Shown piece after piece: positions 19,326-29,595 of a DNA stretch of 64,000 nucleotides. The notes beneath the pieces are model-generated. The model was not told the DNA's origin and did no database searches. It saw nothing but the letters and a program-made list of their open reading frames with translations. The DNA is from Mycobacterium paraense (GTDB lineage: Bacteria; Actinomycetota; Actinomycetes; Mycobacteriales; Mycobacteriaceae), in assembly GCF_002101815.1 (NCBI RefSeq), contig NZ_LQPM01000006.1, positions 186,001 through 250,000 of the forward strand, read 5' to 3'. The position numbers were made by a program, and so were the translations under genes. Positions within the stretch are counted from its first letter, which is position 1; every line of letters starts with the position of its first letter.

Positions 19326-20519
19326 TTATGCGTGGGCGCGTTCGATGAGGCCCAGCGCGGCGTAGACCTCGTTGCTCAGCGCGAGGCTGCGCGGGTCCGC
19401 GTTGGCCTTGGTGGCGTCGAAACGATTCGCCACGTACGCGTAGCCGATTCGGTGCTCCAGGTCGACGAACCCGAACGAACCGCCCAGCCCGCCGTGGCCG
19501 AAGATCCGGGGGTTGGGCCCGTTGACGCAGCGCTGGTTGAGCATGTAGCCCAGGCCCCACCCGTGGTCGGCGACCCGGGGCCCGAGCACCAGATCGGTGT
19601 CGAAGCCGCCCTGCGACACCCGGACCCGCTCCATGTGCTCGCGGCTGAGGAGCTTCTCCTGCGCGAGCGCGTTATAGAAGGTCGCCAACCCCAACGCCGA
19701 CACCTGGCCGTTGGTGCCCGGGAACTCCAACTCGCGCCACAACCGCAGGTCGTGCGAGCCCAGCTCGTCGTCGGGCGCGAATCCCATCGCGATGGACAGC
19801 CCCGCCTTGGGGTGTTCGGCCAGGCTGGCCGGGTAGCCGGGGGCCTGCGCCTCGGCCAGCAGGTCCCGGGCGTGCGGCTTGTTCACCCGCTCGGCGCAGC
19901 GGCGCTGCTCGGCGAGGGGCAGGCCGATGTGGACGTCGGCGCCCAGCGGTTCGGCCATCTCGGTGCGCAGGTATTGGCCGATGGTGCGGCCGGTGACGCG
20001 GCGGAACACCTCGCCGAGGATGAAGCCGAACGTGGTCATGTGGTAGCCCTGCGCGGTGCCGGGCTCCCACCAGGGTTCGGCGGCGGCGAGTTGCTCGCAG
20101 ACGAAATCCCAGTCGGCGACGTCTTCCCAGCGCATCCGGGTGCGCGGTCCGATGACGCCGGAGCGGTGGCTCATCACCATGGCCAGCGTGATGGCTTCCT
20201 TGCCGGCCTGCCCGAACTCGGGCCAGTAGCGGGCCACCGGCGCGTGCAGATCGACCTCCCCGCGGTCGGCCAGCTGGTGCATACAGGTGGCCGACAGGCC
20301 CTTGGTGCCGGACAGCACCGTCGTCAGGGTGTTCTGTCGCCAGGGCCGGGTGCCGGCGGCGTTGGCCCAGCCGCCCCAGAGGTTGACCACGAGGTCTCCG
20401 TCGACCCACACCGCGACGGCCGCGCCAACCTCTTTGCCCTGCGCGAAGTTGCGCTCGAACGCGTCGCGCACCCCGTCGAACTGGGACGCGCAGGAGCCCT
20501 GGACGGCGGCGTGGCTCAT
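19326..20519 (-). CDS. lipP: Beta-lactamase-fold esterase/lipase LipP
   Basis: Serine hydrolase of the class C beta-lactamase/esterase VIII family, 397 residues (Rv2463 homologue, 394). The SxxK nucleophile motif is SGTK (about residues 70-73, LSGTKGLSATCMHQLA) and the Tyr motif is GYHMTTFG (about 158). A C-terminal HGGLGG replaces the KTG of true beta-lactamases, favouring esterase activity. No clear signal peptide. ATG 20519 has an AGGGGGGG ribosome site. It is convergent with the secreted-protein gene and lies just downstream of tRNA-Gly on the same strand. Confidence 0.9.
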   Translation of the reverse strand: MSHAAVQGSCASQFDGVRDAFERNFAQGKEVGAAVAVWVDGDLVVNLWGGWANAAGTRPWRQNTLTTVLSGTKGLSATCMHQLADRGEVDLHAPVARYWPEFGQAGKEAITLAMVMSHRSGVIGPRTRMRWEDVADWDFVCEQLAAAEPWWEPGTAQGYHMTTFGFILGEVFRRVTGRTIGQYLRTEMAEPLGADVHIGLPLAEQRRCAERVNKPHARDLLAEAQAPGYPASLAEHPKAGLSIAMGFAPDDELGSHDLRLWRELEFPGTNGQVSALGLATFYNALAQEKLLSREHMERVRVSQGGFDTDLVLGPRVADHGWGLGYMLNQRCVNGPNPRIFGHGGLGGSFGFVDLEHRIGYAYVANRFDATKANADPRSLALSNEVYAALGLIERAHA

Positions 20520-20554
20520 GGCCCCCCCTGTTGCGTCGCGTCAGCGTTTACCCG

Positions 20555-20625
20555 AGCGGGCGACGGGAATCGAACCCGCGTAGCTAGTTTGGAAGACTAG
20601 GGCTCTACCATTGAGCTACGCCCGC
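20555..20625 (-). tRNA. tRNA-Gly (anticodon TCC)
   Basis: The minus-strand cloverleaf has acceptor arm GCGGGCG / CGCCCGC, D-arm GCTCAATGGTAGAGC, anticodon stem CTAGT-CTTCCAA-ACTAG with TCC, and T-arm GCGGG-TTCGATT-CCCGT. Length is 71 nt with no encoded CCA. Reads GGA/GGG. Confidence 0.95.
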
Positions 20626-20769
20626 AAGCTTTAGTCGAGCGAGACTGTATCTGGCGGCGAACTTCAAATCTAATCGAAGCGGTTCTGTGATGCCTCCGTG
20701 AGGTCCCGGGCGTCTTGACGGTCCCCTGCGAGGCCAATGCCCCCGGGCCGTAGGATTTCCAGGTCAGCG

Positions 20770-20843
20770 CGGGGTGTAGCGCAGCTTGGTAGCGCATCCG
20801 CTTTGGGAGCGGAAGGCCGCAGGTTCAAATCCTGTCACCCCGA
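20770..20843 (+). tRNA. tRNA-Pro (anticodon TGG)
   Basis: The plus-strand cloverleaf has acceptor CGGGGTG / CACCCCG plus discriminator A, D-arm GCGCAGCTTGGTAGCGC, anticodon loop TTTGGGA (TGG) and T-arm CAGGTTCAAATCCTG. Length is 74 nt with no encoded CCA. Reads CCA and wobble codons. It ends 40 nt before tig. Confidence 0.95.
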
Positions 20844-20883
20844 CAACACTGGCCCGATCCACCGAACACCGAGGAGCACACCC

Positions 20884-22266
20884 GTGAAGAGCAGCGTCGA
20901 GCAGTTGAGCCCCACCCGGGTGCGCATCAACGTGGAGGTGCCGTTCACCGAACTCGAGCCCGACTTCCAGCGGGCCTACAAGGAGCTGGCCAAGCAGGTC
21001 AGGCTGCCCGGGTTCCGGCCCGGCAAGGCGCCGGCCAAGCTGCTCGAGGCCCGGTTCGGCCGGGAGGCGATGCTCGACCAGGTCGTCAACGAGGCGTTGC
21101 CCTCCCGCTACGGCCAGGCGGTCGCCGAGGCGGAAGTCGAGCCGCTCGGCCAGCCCAGCATCGAGGTCACCAAGAAGGAGTATGGCGAGGAGCTGGCCTT
21201 CACCGCCGAAGTCGACATCCGCCCCAAGATCGACCTCCCGGACCTGAGCTCGTTGCAGGTCTCGGTCGACCCGATCGAGGTCAGCGACGACGACGTCGAC
21301 GCCGAGCTGCAGTCGCTGCGCGCCCGGTTCGGCACCCTCAAGGGCGTCGACCGTCCGGTGGCCGACGGCGACTTCGTCTCCATCGATCTGTCTGCCACCG
21401 TCGACGGCGAGGAGGTGCCGGGCGCGGCGGCGGAGGGACTTTCCCACGAGGTCGGCTCCGGCCGGCTCATCGCCGGACTGGACGACGCGCTGGTCGGCCT
21501 GTCCGTCGACGAGTCGAAGGAATTCACCGCGCAGTTGGCGACCGGCGAGCACGCCGGCAAGGACGCGCAGGTCACCGTGACCGTGAGGTCGATCAAGGAG
21601 CGCGAACTTCCCGAGGCCGACGACGAGTTCGCGCAATTGGCAAGCGAATTCGACACGATCGACGAGTTGCGGTCCAACCTGCGCGAGCAGGTGGGTCGCG
21701 TCAAGCGCGCCCAGCAGGCGGAGCAGATCCGCGACGCCACGATCGACGCGCTGCTCGAGCAGGTCGAGGTGCCGCTGCCGGAGGCCATCGTCAAGGCCCA
21801 GGTCGACAGCGCCGTGCACAACGCGCTGCACGGCTTCGACCACGACGAGGCCAAGCTCGCCGAGGCGCTGCACGAGCAGGGCAAGTCGCGCCAGCAGTTC
21901 GAGGTCGACGCGCACAACGCCGCCGAGTCCGACGTCAAGAAGCAGCTGTTGCTGGACGCGCTTGCCGATGAGCTGGAAATCAAGGTCGGCCAGGACGACC
22001 TGACCGAGCGGCTGGTGATGACCTCCCGGCAGTACGGCATCGAGCCGCAGCAGCTGTTCGCGTATCTGCAGGAGAACAACCAGCTGCCGGCGATGTTCGC
22101 CGACGTGCGCCGCGGGCTGGCCATCGCCGCCGCGGTCGAGGCGGCGACGGTCACCGACACCGACGGCAACACCATCGACACCAGTGAGTTCTTCGGCAAG
22201 CGCCCGCAGGCTGACGAGGCCGAGGGGGCCGAGGGGGCCGAGGCCCCCGACGACGAAGCGGAATGA
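20884..22266 (+). CDS. tig: Trigger factor
   Basis: Ribosome-associated chaperone and peptidyl-prolyl isomerase of 460 residues. The N-terminal ribosome-binding domain has the signature [18 protein letters not shown] (about 43-60, the GFRxGxxP loop). An FKBP-type PPIase domain follows (about 150-240: [36 protein letters not shown]), then a helical C-terminal arm domain and an acidic tail of GAEGAE type. It starts at GTG 20884 ([19 protein letters not shown]) with GAGGAG upstream. It corresponds to Rv2462c. It heads the tig-clpP1-clpP2 cluster; clpX lies downstream beyond mmuM. Confidence 0.96.
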   Translation: MKSSVEQLSPTRVRINVEVPFTELEPDFQRAYKELAKQVRLPGFRPGKAPAKLLEARFGREAMLDQVVNEALPSRYGQAVAEAEVEPLGQPSIEVTKKEYGEELAFTAEVDIRPKIDLPDLSSLQVSVDPIEVSDDDVDAELQSLRARFGTLKGVDRPVADGDFVSIDLSATVDGEEVPGAAAEGLSHEVGSGRLIAGLDDALVGLSVDESKEFTAQLATGEHAGKDAQVTVTVRSIKERELPEADDEFAQLASEFDTIDELRSNLREQVGRVKRAQQAEQIRDATIDALLEQVEVPLPEAIVKAQVDSAVHNALHGFDHDEAKLAEALHEQGKSRQQFEVDAHNAAESDVKKQLLLDALADELEIKVGQDDLTERLVMTSRQYGIEPQQLFAYLQENNQLPAMFADVRRGLAIAAAVEAATVTDTDGNTIDTSEFFGKRPQADEAEGAEGAEAPDDEAE

Positions 22267-22276
22267 CCCGCCGTGA

Positions 22277-22287
22277 CGCTGTGAGCG
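22277..22287. promoter_or_regulatory. ClgR-like operator upstream of clpP1
   Basis: CGCTGTGAGCG on the plus strand reads CGC-TCACA-GCG on the minus strand, matching CGCYNANRGCG, the core of the ClgR consensus as I recall it, with A/T-type flanks (A and AA). It lies 97 nt before the clpP1 start. ClgR activates clpP1P2 in Corynebacterium and M. tuberculosis; binding here is inferred. Confidence 0.55.
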
Positions 22288-22383
22288 AACGCGGCCATTT
22301 CGGGGGCGGCGCGGCCGCCACACGGCGGGCCGGTTGGTTAGGGTCGGAGCATAGAAGAACTCGAGAAAGCAGGTAACCCAGTC

Positions 22384-22983
22384 GTGACCGACATGCGTTC
22401 ACCCTCGCAGGGCCTCAACCTCACGGACTCCGTCTATGAGCGCTTGCTCTCCGAGCGCATCATCTTTCTGGGTTCGGAGGTCAACGACGAGGTCGCCAAC
22501 CGGCTGTGCGCTCAGATCCTGCTGCTCGCCGCCGAGGACGCCGACAAGGACATCTCGCTGTACATCAACTCGCCGGGCGGATCGATCAGCGCCGGGATGG
22601 CGATCTACGACACCATGGTGCTTGCGCCGTGCGACATCGCCACCTACGCGATGGGCATGGCCGCGTCGATGGGCGAGTTCCTGTTGGCGGCCGGCACCAA
22701 GGGCAAGCGCTACGCGCTGCCGCACGCCCGCATCCTGATGCACCAGCCGCTGGGCGGGGTGACCGGAAGCGCGGCCGACATCGCCATCCAGGCCGAGCAG
22801 TTCACGGTCATCAAGAAGGAGATGTTCCGGCTGAACGCCGAATTCACCGGCCAGTCGATCGAGCGCATCGAGGCCGATTCCGACCGTGACCGCTGGTTCA
22901 CCGCCCAGGAGGCCCTGGAGTACGGATTCGTCGACCACATCATCACCCGCGCCGCCCACATCGTTAACGGAGAAGCCCAGTGA
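22384..22983 (+). CDS. clpP1: ClpP1 protease subunit
   Basis: Serine protease ring subunit of 199 residues; in mycobacteria it works only with ClpP2 and a ClpX or ClpC1 unfoldase. The catalytic triad is Ser95 (GMAASMGEF), His120 (LMHQPLGG) and Asp169. [12 protein letters not shown] (about 60-71) forms the oxyanion-hole region. It starts at GTG 22384 ([22 protein letters not shown]); the first residues are normally removed by self-processing, so the exact start matters little. The stop is shared with the clpP2 start as GTGA. Confidence 0.96.
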   Translation: MTDMRSPSQGLNLTDSVYERLLSERIIFLGSEVNDEVANRLCAQILLLAAEDADKDISLYINSPGGSISAGMAIYDTMVLAPCDIATYAMGMAASMGEFLLAAGTKGKRYALPHARILMHQPLGGVTGSAADIAIQAEQFTVIKKEMFRLNAEFTGQSIERIEADSDRDRWFTAQEALEYGFVDHIITRAAHIVNGEAQ

Positions 22984-23624
22984 ACCCTCAGCACCCCCAG
23001 ACCCAGCCCCAGGCGCGGTACATCCTTCCGTCGTTCATCGAGCACTCCAGCTTCGGCGTCAAGGAATCCAACCCCTACAACAAGCTGTTCGAGGAGCGCA
23101 TCATCTTCCTCGGCGTCCAGGTCGACGACGCGTCGGCGAACGACATCATGGCGCAGCTGCTCGTGCTGGAGTCGCTGGACCCGGACCGCGACATCACCAT
23201 GTACATCAACTCGCCCGGCGGCGGCTTCACGTCGCTGATGGCGATCTACGACACCATGCAGTACGTGCGCGCCGACATCCAGACGGTGTGCCTGGGCCAG
23301 GCCGCCTCGGCCGCGGCGGTGTTGCTGGCCGCCGGGACGCCGGGCAAGCGGATGGCGCTGCCCAACGCGCGCGTGCTGATCCACCAGCCCTCGCTGTCGG
23401 GTGTGATCCAGGGCCAGTTCTCGGATCTGGAGATCCAGGCGGCCGAGATCGAGCGGATGCGCACGCTGATGGAGACCACGCTGGCCCGCCACACCGGCAA
23501 GGACGCGTCGGTCATCCGCAAGGACACCGACCGCGACAAGATCCTGACCGCCGACGAGGCCAAGGACTACGGGATCATCGACACCGTCCTCGAGTACCGC
23601 AAGCTGTCGGCGCAGACGGCTTAG
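22980..23624 (+). CDS. clpP2: ClpP2 protease subunit
   Basis: Second subunit (214 residues) of the hetero-tetradecameric ClpP1P2 protease. Triad: Ser110 ([11 protein letters not shown]), His135 (LIHQPSLSG) and a C-terminal Asp at about 186. [11 protein letters not shown] is the conserved strand. It starts at GTG 22980, overlapping the clpP1 stop by 4 nt, so the two subunits are made from one message in coupled fashion. It corresponds to Rv2460c and is essential in M. tuberculosis. It is followed by an inverted repeat and the convergent mmuM. Confidence 0.97.
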   Translation: MNPQHPQTQPQARYILPSFIEHSSFGVKESNPYNKLFEERIIFLGVQVDDASANDIMAQLLVLESLDPDRDITMYINSPGGGFTSLMAIYDTMQYVRADIQTVCLGQAASAAAVLLAAGTPGKRMALPNARVLIHQPSLSGVIQGQFSDLEIQAAEIERMRTLMETTLARHTGKDASVIRKDTDRDKILTADEAKDYGIIDTVLEYRKLSAQTA

Positions 23625-23644
23625 CCTCGGCGCCTCTCGCCGAA

Positions 23645-23692
23645 CGTGCCCTCAGGGCGCGCTTTTGGCCGATTATTCGCCCTGACGGCACG
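23645..23692. terminator. Imperfect hairpin between clpP2 and mmuM
   Basis: A 15-bp stem with one mismatch, CGTGCCCTCAGGGCG (23645-23659) against CGCCCTGACGGCACG (23678-23692), with an 18-nt loop containing TTTT. It lies between convergent genes and reaches into the last codons of mmuM, so it could end transcription from both sides. Confidence 0.55.
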
Positions 23693-24572
23693 CTCGGCGG
23701 ACGTCGGCGATGTCGGCCGGGCCCACCCGGCAGCAGCCGCCGACGATGCGGGCGCCCGCCGCCACCCACTGCGCCGCCAGCCGCGCGGAGAAGCGTCGCG
23801 GACCGACCCACGCCCGTCCGTCCCAGCGCTCACCGCTGTTCGGGTAGACGATCACCGGCTTGCCGACGGCCGATGCGCCCTCGATCGCCGGCGCCACGTC
23901 CTCGGGCGCGCAGCAGTTGACGCCGATCGCGACGATCTCGGGCACCCCGGCCGCCACGGCGAACGCGTCGGCCAGGGGTTGTCCGGCGCGGGTCCGCGTC
24001 CCGTCGACGGTGTAGCTCAGCCACGCCGGCACCCCGACCGAGCGCACCAGCGCGACGAGCGCCTCGGCCTCGTCGACGTCGGGCACGGTCTCACACGCCA
24101 GCACGTCGGCCCCGGCGTCGGCCAGGATCTCCAGCCGGGGCCGGTGCCACCGCGTCAGGGCCGCGACCGACAGGCCGTAGCGCCCGCGATATTCCGACCC
24201 GTCGGCCAGCGCGGCGCCGTACGGGCCGACCGAGGCGGCGACGACGAAGCCGTGCGCGCCGGCTTCGTCGCGGGCGGCCCCGGCGAGTTCGACGCTGCGG
24301 CGCAGCAACGCCGTCGCCGCGCGCCGGTCGATTCCGCGCGCAGCGAACCCCTCGAACGACGCCTGGTAGCTCGCCGTCGTCGCGATCGCGGCGCCCGCGC
24401 GAAAGTACGCGGCGTGGACGGCGGCGATCTCGTGCGGCGCGTCGGCCAGCAGCCTGGCCGACCACAACGGGTCGGACAGGTCGTGCCCGCGCGCCTCCAG
24501 CTCGGTGGCCAGGCCGCCGTCGCTGATCAGTACGGACTCGCCGGGCCCGGAAAACCCGACTGCCGATCCCAC
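23673..24572 (-). CDS. mmuM: Homocysteine S-methyltransferase
   Basis: Transfers a methyl group from S-methylmethionine (or a similar donor) to homocysteine, giving methionine; 299 residues. N-terminal LISDGGLATELEARGHDLSDPLW is the family start. The zinc-binding Cys residues are in GVNCCAPEDV and the C-terminal GGCCRVGP. It corresponds to Rv2458. GTG 24572 is chosen because a TACATT -10 box lies 6 nt upstream, the pattern of a leaderless message. The frame is open far upstream only because it runs antisense to clpX. Convergent with clpP2, divergent from clpX. Confidence 0.9.
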   Translation of the reverse strand: MGSAVGFSGPGESVLISDGGLATELEARGHDLSDPLWSARLLADAPHEIAAVHAAYFRAGAAIATTASYQASFEGFAARGIDRRAATALLRRSVELAGAARDEAGAHGFVVAASVGPYGAALADGSEYRGRYGLSVAALTRWHRPRLEILADAGADVLACETVPDVDEAEALVALVRSVGVPAWLSYTVDGTRTRAGQPLADAFAVAAGVPEIVAIGVNCCAPEDVAPAIEGASAVGKPVIVYPNSGERWDGRAWVGPRRFSARLAAQWVAAGARIVGGCCRVGPADIADVRRACRQGE

Positions 24573-24578
24573 TCGGTA

Positions 24579-24584
24579 AATGTA
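24579..24584 (-). promoter_or_regulatory. Leaderless -10 box of mmuM
   Basis: TACATT on the minus strand followed by 6 nt (TACCGA) and then the GTG start, the spacing of mycobacterial leaderless promoters. No ribosome site is present. Confidence 0.5.
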
Positions 24585-24848
24585 GGGTTGTTGGCGCGGA
24601 CCGGACTCGCTCGGGTCACGACCGCGACACGCCAAAGGCACGGAATGCGCGTCTCGGCGAGTGAGGGGGCCCGTCTGGCTATATGTTTCATTCAGACGGA
24701 AGAGCATGAACGTCCCACGAACTCCCTCGAATATCAAAGACGCGATTCGGCGGTAATGGTCGCGGGGGGCCCGAGCAAGCGGGTAGCGTCGGGGAATACA
24801 TGCGGGATAGCACGACGAACGGCGAACAGGAAGTAGGCCCTCAGCACC

Positions 24849-26129
<1,281 letters not shown>

Positions 26130-26157
26130 CGTTTTCTCGATCCCGGCCGCCTGAGGC

Positions 26158-27402
26158 TTGAACAGCTCCGACGCGGTTCCCCGTCGCCTGGCGCGCGCGC
26201 TGGACACACTGAACTTCCTGCTGGCCGACGTTCGCGACGGGTTGGGCCCGTACCTCTCCATTTACCTTCTGCTGACGCACCATTGGGACCAGAGGTCGAT
26301 CGGGTTCGTCATGGCGGTCGGCGGCATCGGGGCGATCGTGGCCCAGGCCCCGGCCGGTGCGCTGGTGGACCGGACGACGGCCAAGCGGGCGGTGATCATC
26401 GGCGGCGCGCTGACGGTCACCGCCGGATCGCTGGCGATGCCGTTGTTCCCGGGCTTTTACTCAATCTCAGTCCTTCAGGCGTTCACCGGGATCGCCGGCT
26501 CGGTGTTCGCGCCGGCGCTGGCGGCGATCACCCTCGGCGTCGTCGGCCCGCGGCTCTTCTCTCGGCGGGTCGGGCGAAACGAGGCGTTCAACCACGCGGG
26601 CAATGCATCGGCCGCCGCAATCACCGGCGGCCTGGCCTACTTCTTCGGACCCGTGGTGGTGTTCTGGGTGCTTGCCGCGATGGCCGCCGGGAGCGTGCTC
26701 GCGACCCTGCGGATTCCGGGCGACGCGATCGATCACGACGTCGCGCGCGGCATGGACCACGCCCGCGGCGAGCCGCACCGGCAACCGTCGCGGCTGTCGG
26801 TGCTGCTGCACAACCGCAGGCTGATGATTTTCGCCGCGACGGTCATCGCCTTCCATTTCGCCAACGCGGCGATGCTTCCACTGGTCGGCCAGTTGCTGGC
26901 GCTGCACAACAAGGACGTCGGGACCGCGCTGATGGCGGGCTGCATCGTGGCCGCGCAGGTGGTCATGGTGCCGGTCGCCTACCTCGCCGGGGCCAAGGCC
27001 GATTCCTGGGGCCGCAAGCCGATCTTCCTGGCCGGCTTCGCGGTGCTGGCGGCGCGCGGGTTCCTCTACACGTTGTCGGGCAACCCTTATTGGCTGGTCG
27101 GCGTCCAACTGCTCGACGGCGTGGGAGCCGGGGTGTTCGGCGCGCTGTTCCCCCTCGTCGTGCAGGACGTGACGCACGGGACCGGCCGGTTCAACGTCAG
27201 CCTGGGGGCGGTGACGGCCGCGACGGGCATCGGCGCCTCGGTGTCGAACCTGGTCGCGGGCTCGATCGTGGTCGCGGGCGGCTACAACGCCGCCTTCGCG
27301 TTCCTCGGCGCGCTGGCCGCCGCGGGCCTCGTCCTGTATGCCGTCGCGATGCCGGAAACCGCGCCGGCGAAGCTCCGCGCCACGTCAGGGCGGCCGACGT
27401 GA
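26158..27402 (+). CDS. Major facilitator superfamily transporter
   Basis: Integral membrane protein of 414 residues with about 12 hydrophobic segments (Rv2456c homologue). The first segment begins NFLLADVRDGLGPYLSIYLLL. The loop 2-3 motif region is PAGALVDRTTAKRAVIIGG, the MFS motif A equivalent, and a second appears as AGAKADSWGRKPIFLAG in the second half. Substrate unknown; family members export drugs or small metabolites. TTG 26158 is the first in-frame start after an in-frame TGA at 26152-26154; its ribosome site is poor. It begins 28 nt after clpX on the same strand. Confidence 0.85.
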   Translation: MNSSDAVPRRLARALDTLNFLLADVRDGLGPYLSIYLLLTHHWDQRSIGFVMAVGGIGAIVAQAPAGALVDRTTAKRAVIIGGALTVTAGSLAMPLFPGFYSISVLQAFTGIAGSVFAPALAAITLGVVGPRLFSRRVGRNEAFNHAGNASAAAITGGLAYFFGPVVVFWVLAAMAAGSVLATLRIPGDAIDHDVARGMDHARGEPHRQPSRLSVLLHNRRLMIFAATVIAFHFANAAMLPLVGQLLALHNKDVGTALMAGCIVAAQVVMVPVAYLAGAKADSWGRKPIFLAGFAVLAARGFLYTLSGNPYWLVGVQLLDGVGAGVFGALFPLVVQDVTHGTGRFNVSLGAVTAATGIGASVSNLVAGSIVVAGGYNAAFAFLGALAAAGLVLYAVAMPETAPAKLRATSGRPT

Positions 27403-27459
27403 CCAACAACACAGTTTTGCCCCGTTGGCCCCACCATTCCCGCCCTGACTACGGCTTTT
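27384..27459 (+). terminator. Possible terminator at the end of the MFS gene
   Basis: A 10-bp perfect stem GTCAGGGCGG (27384-27393) / CCGCCCTGAC (27440-27449) with an inner CCAAC/GTTGG pairing, followed by TACGGCTTTTT. The left arm lies in the last codons of the MFS gene. Long loop, so only moderately convincing. Confidence 0.45.
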
Positions 27460-27519
27460 TACACAAAATCCGCTATGTGTAATGTGGCCGAGACGCTCAT
27501 GCGGCCCTTAGAGAAGTGC

Positions 27520-27585
27520 CATAATTGGTACTGCTAGTGACACACAGCTCGAGGCGCGGGAGTCGCCTGATTTGGCGCGTACCCT
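27520..27585 (+). promoter_or_regulatory. Two candidate -10 boxes upstream of korA
   Basis: CATAAT (27520-27525) and TACCCT (27580-27585) fit the mycobacterial -10 pattern and lie 108 and 48 nt before the korA start. No clear -35 box. Tandem promoters are possible. Confidence 0.35.
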
Positions 27586-27633
27586 AAAGCTCCAGCAGAG
27601 TGCCTATCCGGATGACGAATGGAAGGCGGAGAC

Positions 27634-29595
27634 GTGGATCCGAACGGCAGCGGAGCCGGGTCTGACTCTGGTAATGGCTCCTCTCGGAACGGATCCGACC
27701 GTCAGCGCATAGAACAGGTCGTCATTCGCTTCGCCGGGGACTCCGGCGACGGGATGCAGCTGACCGGCGACCGGTTCACGTCGGAGGCGGCGCTCTTCGG
27801 AAACGACCTCGCGACCCAGCCGAACTACCCCGCCGAGATCCGCGCCCCCGCAGGCACCTTGCCCGGGGTCTCGTCCTTCCAGATTCAGATCGCCGACTAC
27901 GACATCCTGACCGCCGGCGACCGCCCCGACGTCCTCGTTGCCATGAACCCCGCGGCGCTGAAGGCCAACATCGGCGACCTGCCGCGCGGCGGCATGGTCA
28001 TCGCGAACTCCGACGAGTTCACCAAGCGCAACCTGACGAAGGTGGGCTACATCACCAACCCGCTGGAGTCCGACGAGTTGTCCGACTACGTCGTGCATTC
28101 CGTCGCGATGACGACGCTGACGCTCGGGGCCGTCGAGGCGATCGGCGCCTCGAAGAAGGATGGCCAGCGCGCCAAGAACATGTTCGCGCTCGGCCTGTTG
28201 TCGTGGATGTACGGGCGGCCGATCGAGGCCAGCGAGAAGTTCATCCGGGAGAAGTTCGCCCGCAAGCCCGACATCGCCGAGGCCAACGTGCTCGCGCTGA
28301 AGGCGGGCTGGAACTACGGCGAAACCACCGAGGCGTTCGGCACCACCTACGAGGTGTCCCGGGCCTCCCTGCCGTCGGGCGAATACCGCCAGATCTCCGG
28401 CAACACCGCGCTGGCGTACGGCATCGTCACCGCCGGCCAGCTGGCCGGCATCCAGGTCGTGCTCGGCAGTTACCCGATCACGCCGGCCTCGGACATCCTG
28501 CACGAGCTGTCCAAGCACAAGAACTTCAACGTGATCACCTTCCAGGCCGAGGACGAGATCGGCGGCATCTGCGCGGCGATCGGGGCCTCCTACGGCGGCG
28601 CCCTCGGCGTCACCAGCACGTCCGGCCCCGGCATCTCGCTGAAGTCCGAGGCGCTGGGCCTCGCGGTGATGACCGAGCTGCCGCTGCTGGTCATCGACGT
28701 CCAGCGGGGCGGCCCGTCGACGGGGCTGCCCACCAAGACCGAGCAGGCCGACCTGCTGCAGGCGCTGTACGGCCGCAACGGCGAATCGCCGGTGGCGGTG
28801 GTGGCGCCGCGATCGCCGTCCGACTGCTTCGAGACCGCCATCGAGGCGGTGCGCATCGCGGTGTCGTACCACACCCCGGTGATCGTGCTGTCCGACGGCG
28901 CGATCGCCAACGGGTCGGAGCCGTGGCGCATCCCGGATGTCGGCTCGCTGCAACCGATCACGCACACCTTCGCCAAGCCGGACGAGCCCTTCCAGCCGTA
29001 CAACCGCGACCCGGAGACCCTGGCCCGGCAGTTCGCCGTCCCGGGCACGCCGGGGCTCGAGCACCGCATCGGTGGCCTGGAGGCCGCCAACGGCTCCGGC
29101 AACATCTCCTACGAGCCGGTGAACCACGACCTCATGGTCCGCATCCGCCAGGCCAAGATCGACGGCATCGCCGTTCCCGAACTGGAGGTCGACGACCCGA
29201 CCGGGGACGCCGAGCTGCTGCTGATCGGGTGGGGGAGCTCCTACGGCCCGATCGGCGAGGCCTGCCGGCGCGCGCGGCGCAAGGGCATCAAGGTCGCCCA
29301 CGCCCACCTGCGCCACCTCAGCCCGTTCCCGCCGAACCTGGGCGACGTGCTGCGCCGCTACCCGATGGTGGTGTGCCCGGAAATGAACCTGGGCCAGCTC
29401 GCGCTGATCCTGCGCGGCAAGTACCTGGTCGACGTGCAATCGGTCACCAAGGTGCAGGGTGTGGCGTTCCTCGCCGACGAGATCGGGCGCCTCATCCGCG
29501 CCGCGCTCGGCGGAACACTGGCCGAAATCGAGCAAGACAAGAAGATGGTCGCCAGAATGGCGGCAGCAACGGTTGGAGCGGGAGCTAGCGAATGA
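27634..29595 (+). CDS. korA: 2-oxoglutarate:ferredoxin oxidoreductase subunit alpha (gamma-alpha fusion)
   Basis: With KorB forms the CoA-dependent 2-oxoglutarate:ferredoxin oxidoreductase (2-oxoglutarate + CoA to succinyl-CoA, CO2 and reduced ferredoxin), an alternative TCA step in mycobacteria. The 653-residue chain joins a gamma domain (RFAGDSGDGMQLTGDRFTSE) and an alpha domain (SYPITPASDILHELSKHKN, QAEDEIGGICAAIGASYGG). It corresponds to Rv2455c. GTG 27634 is preferred because a purine-rich GGAAGGCGGAG precedes it and the length matches; ATG 27619 is the alternative. It overlaps korB by 4 nt (ATGA). Confidence 0.92.
   Translation: MDPNGSGAGSDSGNGSSRNGSDRQRIEQVVIRFAGDSGDGMQLTGDRFTSEAALFGNDLATQPNYPAEIRAPAGTLPGVSSFQIQIADYDILTAGDRPDVLVAMNPAALKANIGDLPRGGMVIANSDEFTKRNLTKVGYITNPLESDELSDYVVHSVAMTTLTLGAVEAIGASKKDGQRAKNMFALGLLSWMYGRPIEASEKFIREKFARKPDIAEANVLALKAGWNYGETTEAFGTTYEVSRASLPSGEYRQISGNTALAYGIVTAGQLAGIQVVLGSYPITPASDILHELSKHKNFNVITFQAEDEIGGICAAIGASYGGALGVTSTSGPGISLKSEALGLAVMTELPLLVIDVQRGGPSTGLPTKTEQADLLQALYGRNGESPVAVVAPRSPSDCFETAIEAVRIAVSYHTPVIVLSDGAIANGSEPWRIPDVGSLQPITHTFAKPDEPFQPYNRDPETLARQFAVPGTPGLEHRIGGLEAANGSGNISYEPVNHDLMVRIRQAKIDGIAVPELEVDDPTGDAELLLIGWGSSYGPIGEACRRARRKGIKVAHAHLRHLSPFPPNLGDVLRRYPMVVCPEMNLGQLALILRGKYLVDVQSVTKVQGVAFLADEIGRLIRAALGGTLAEIEQDKKMVARMAAATVGAGASE

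Noticed and set aside
20555..20843. tRNA genes as an integration site of a mobile element
   Set aside because: No integrase, no duplicated tRNA end and only core genes on both sides.
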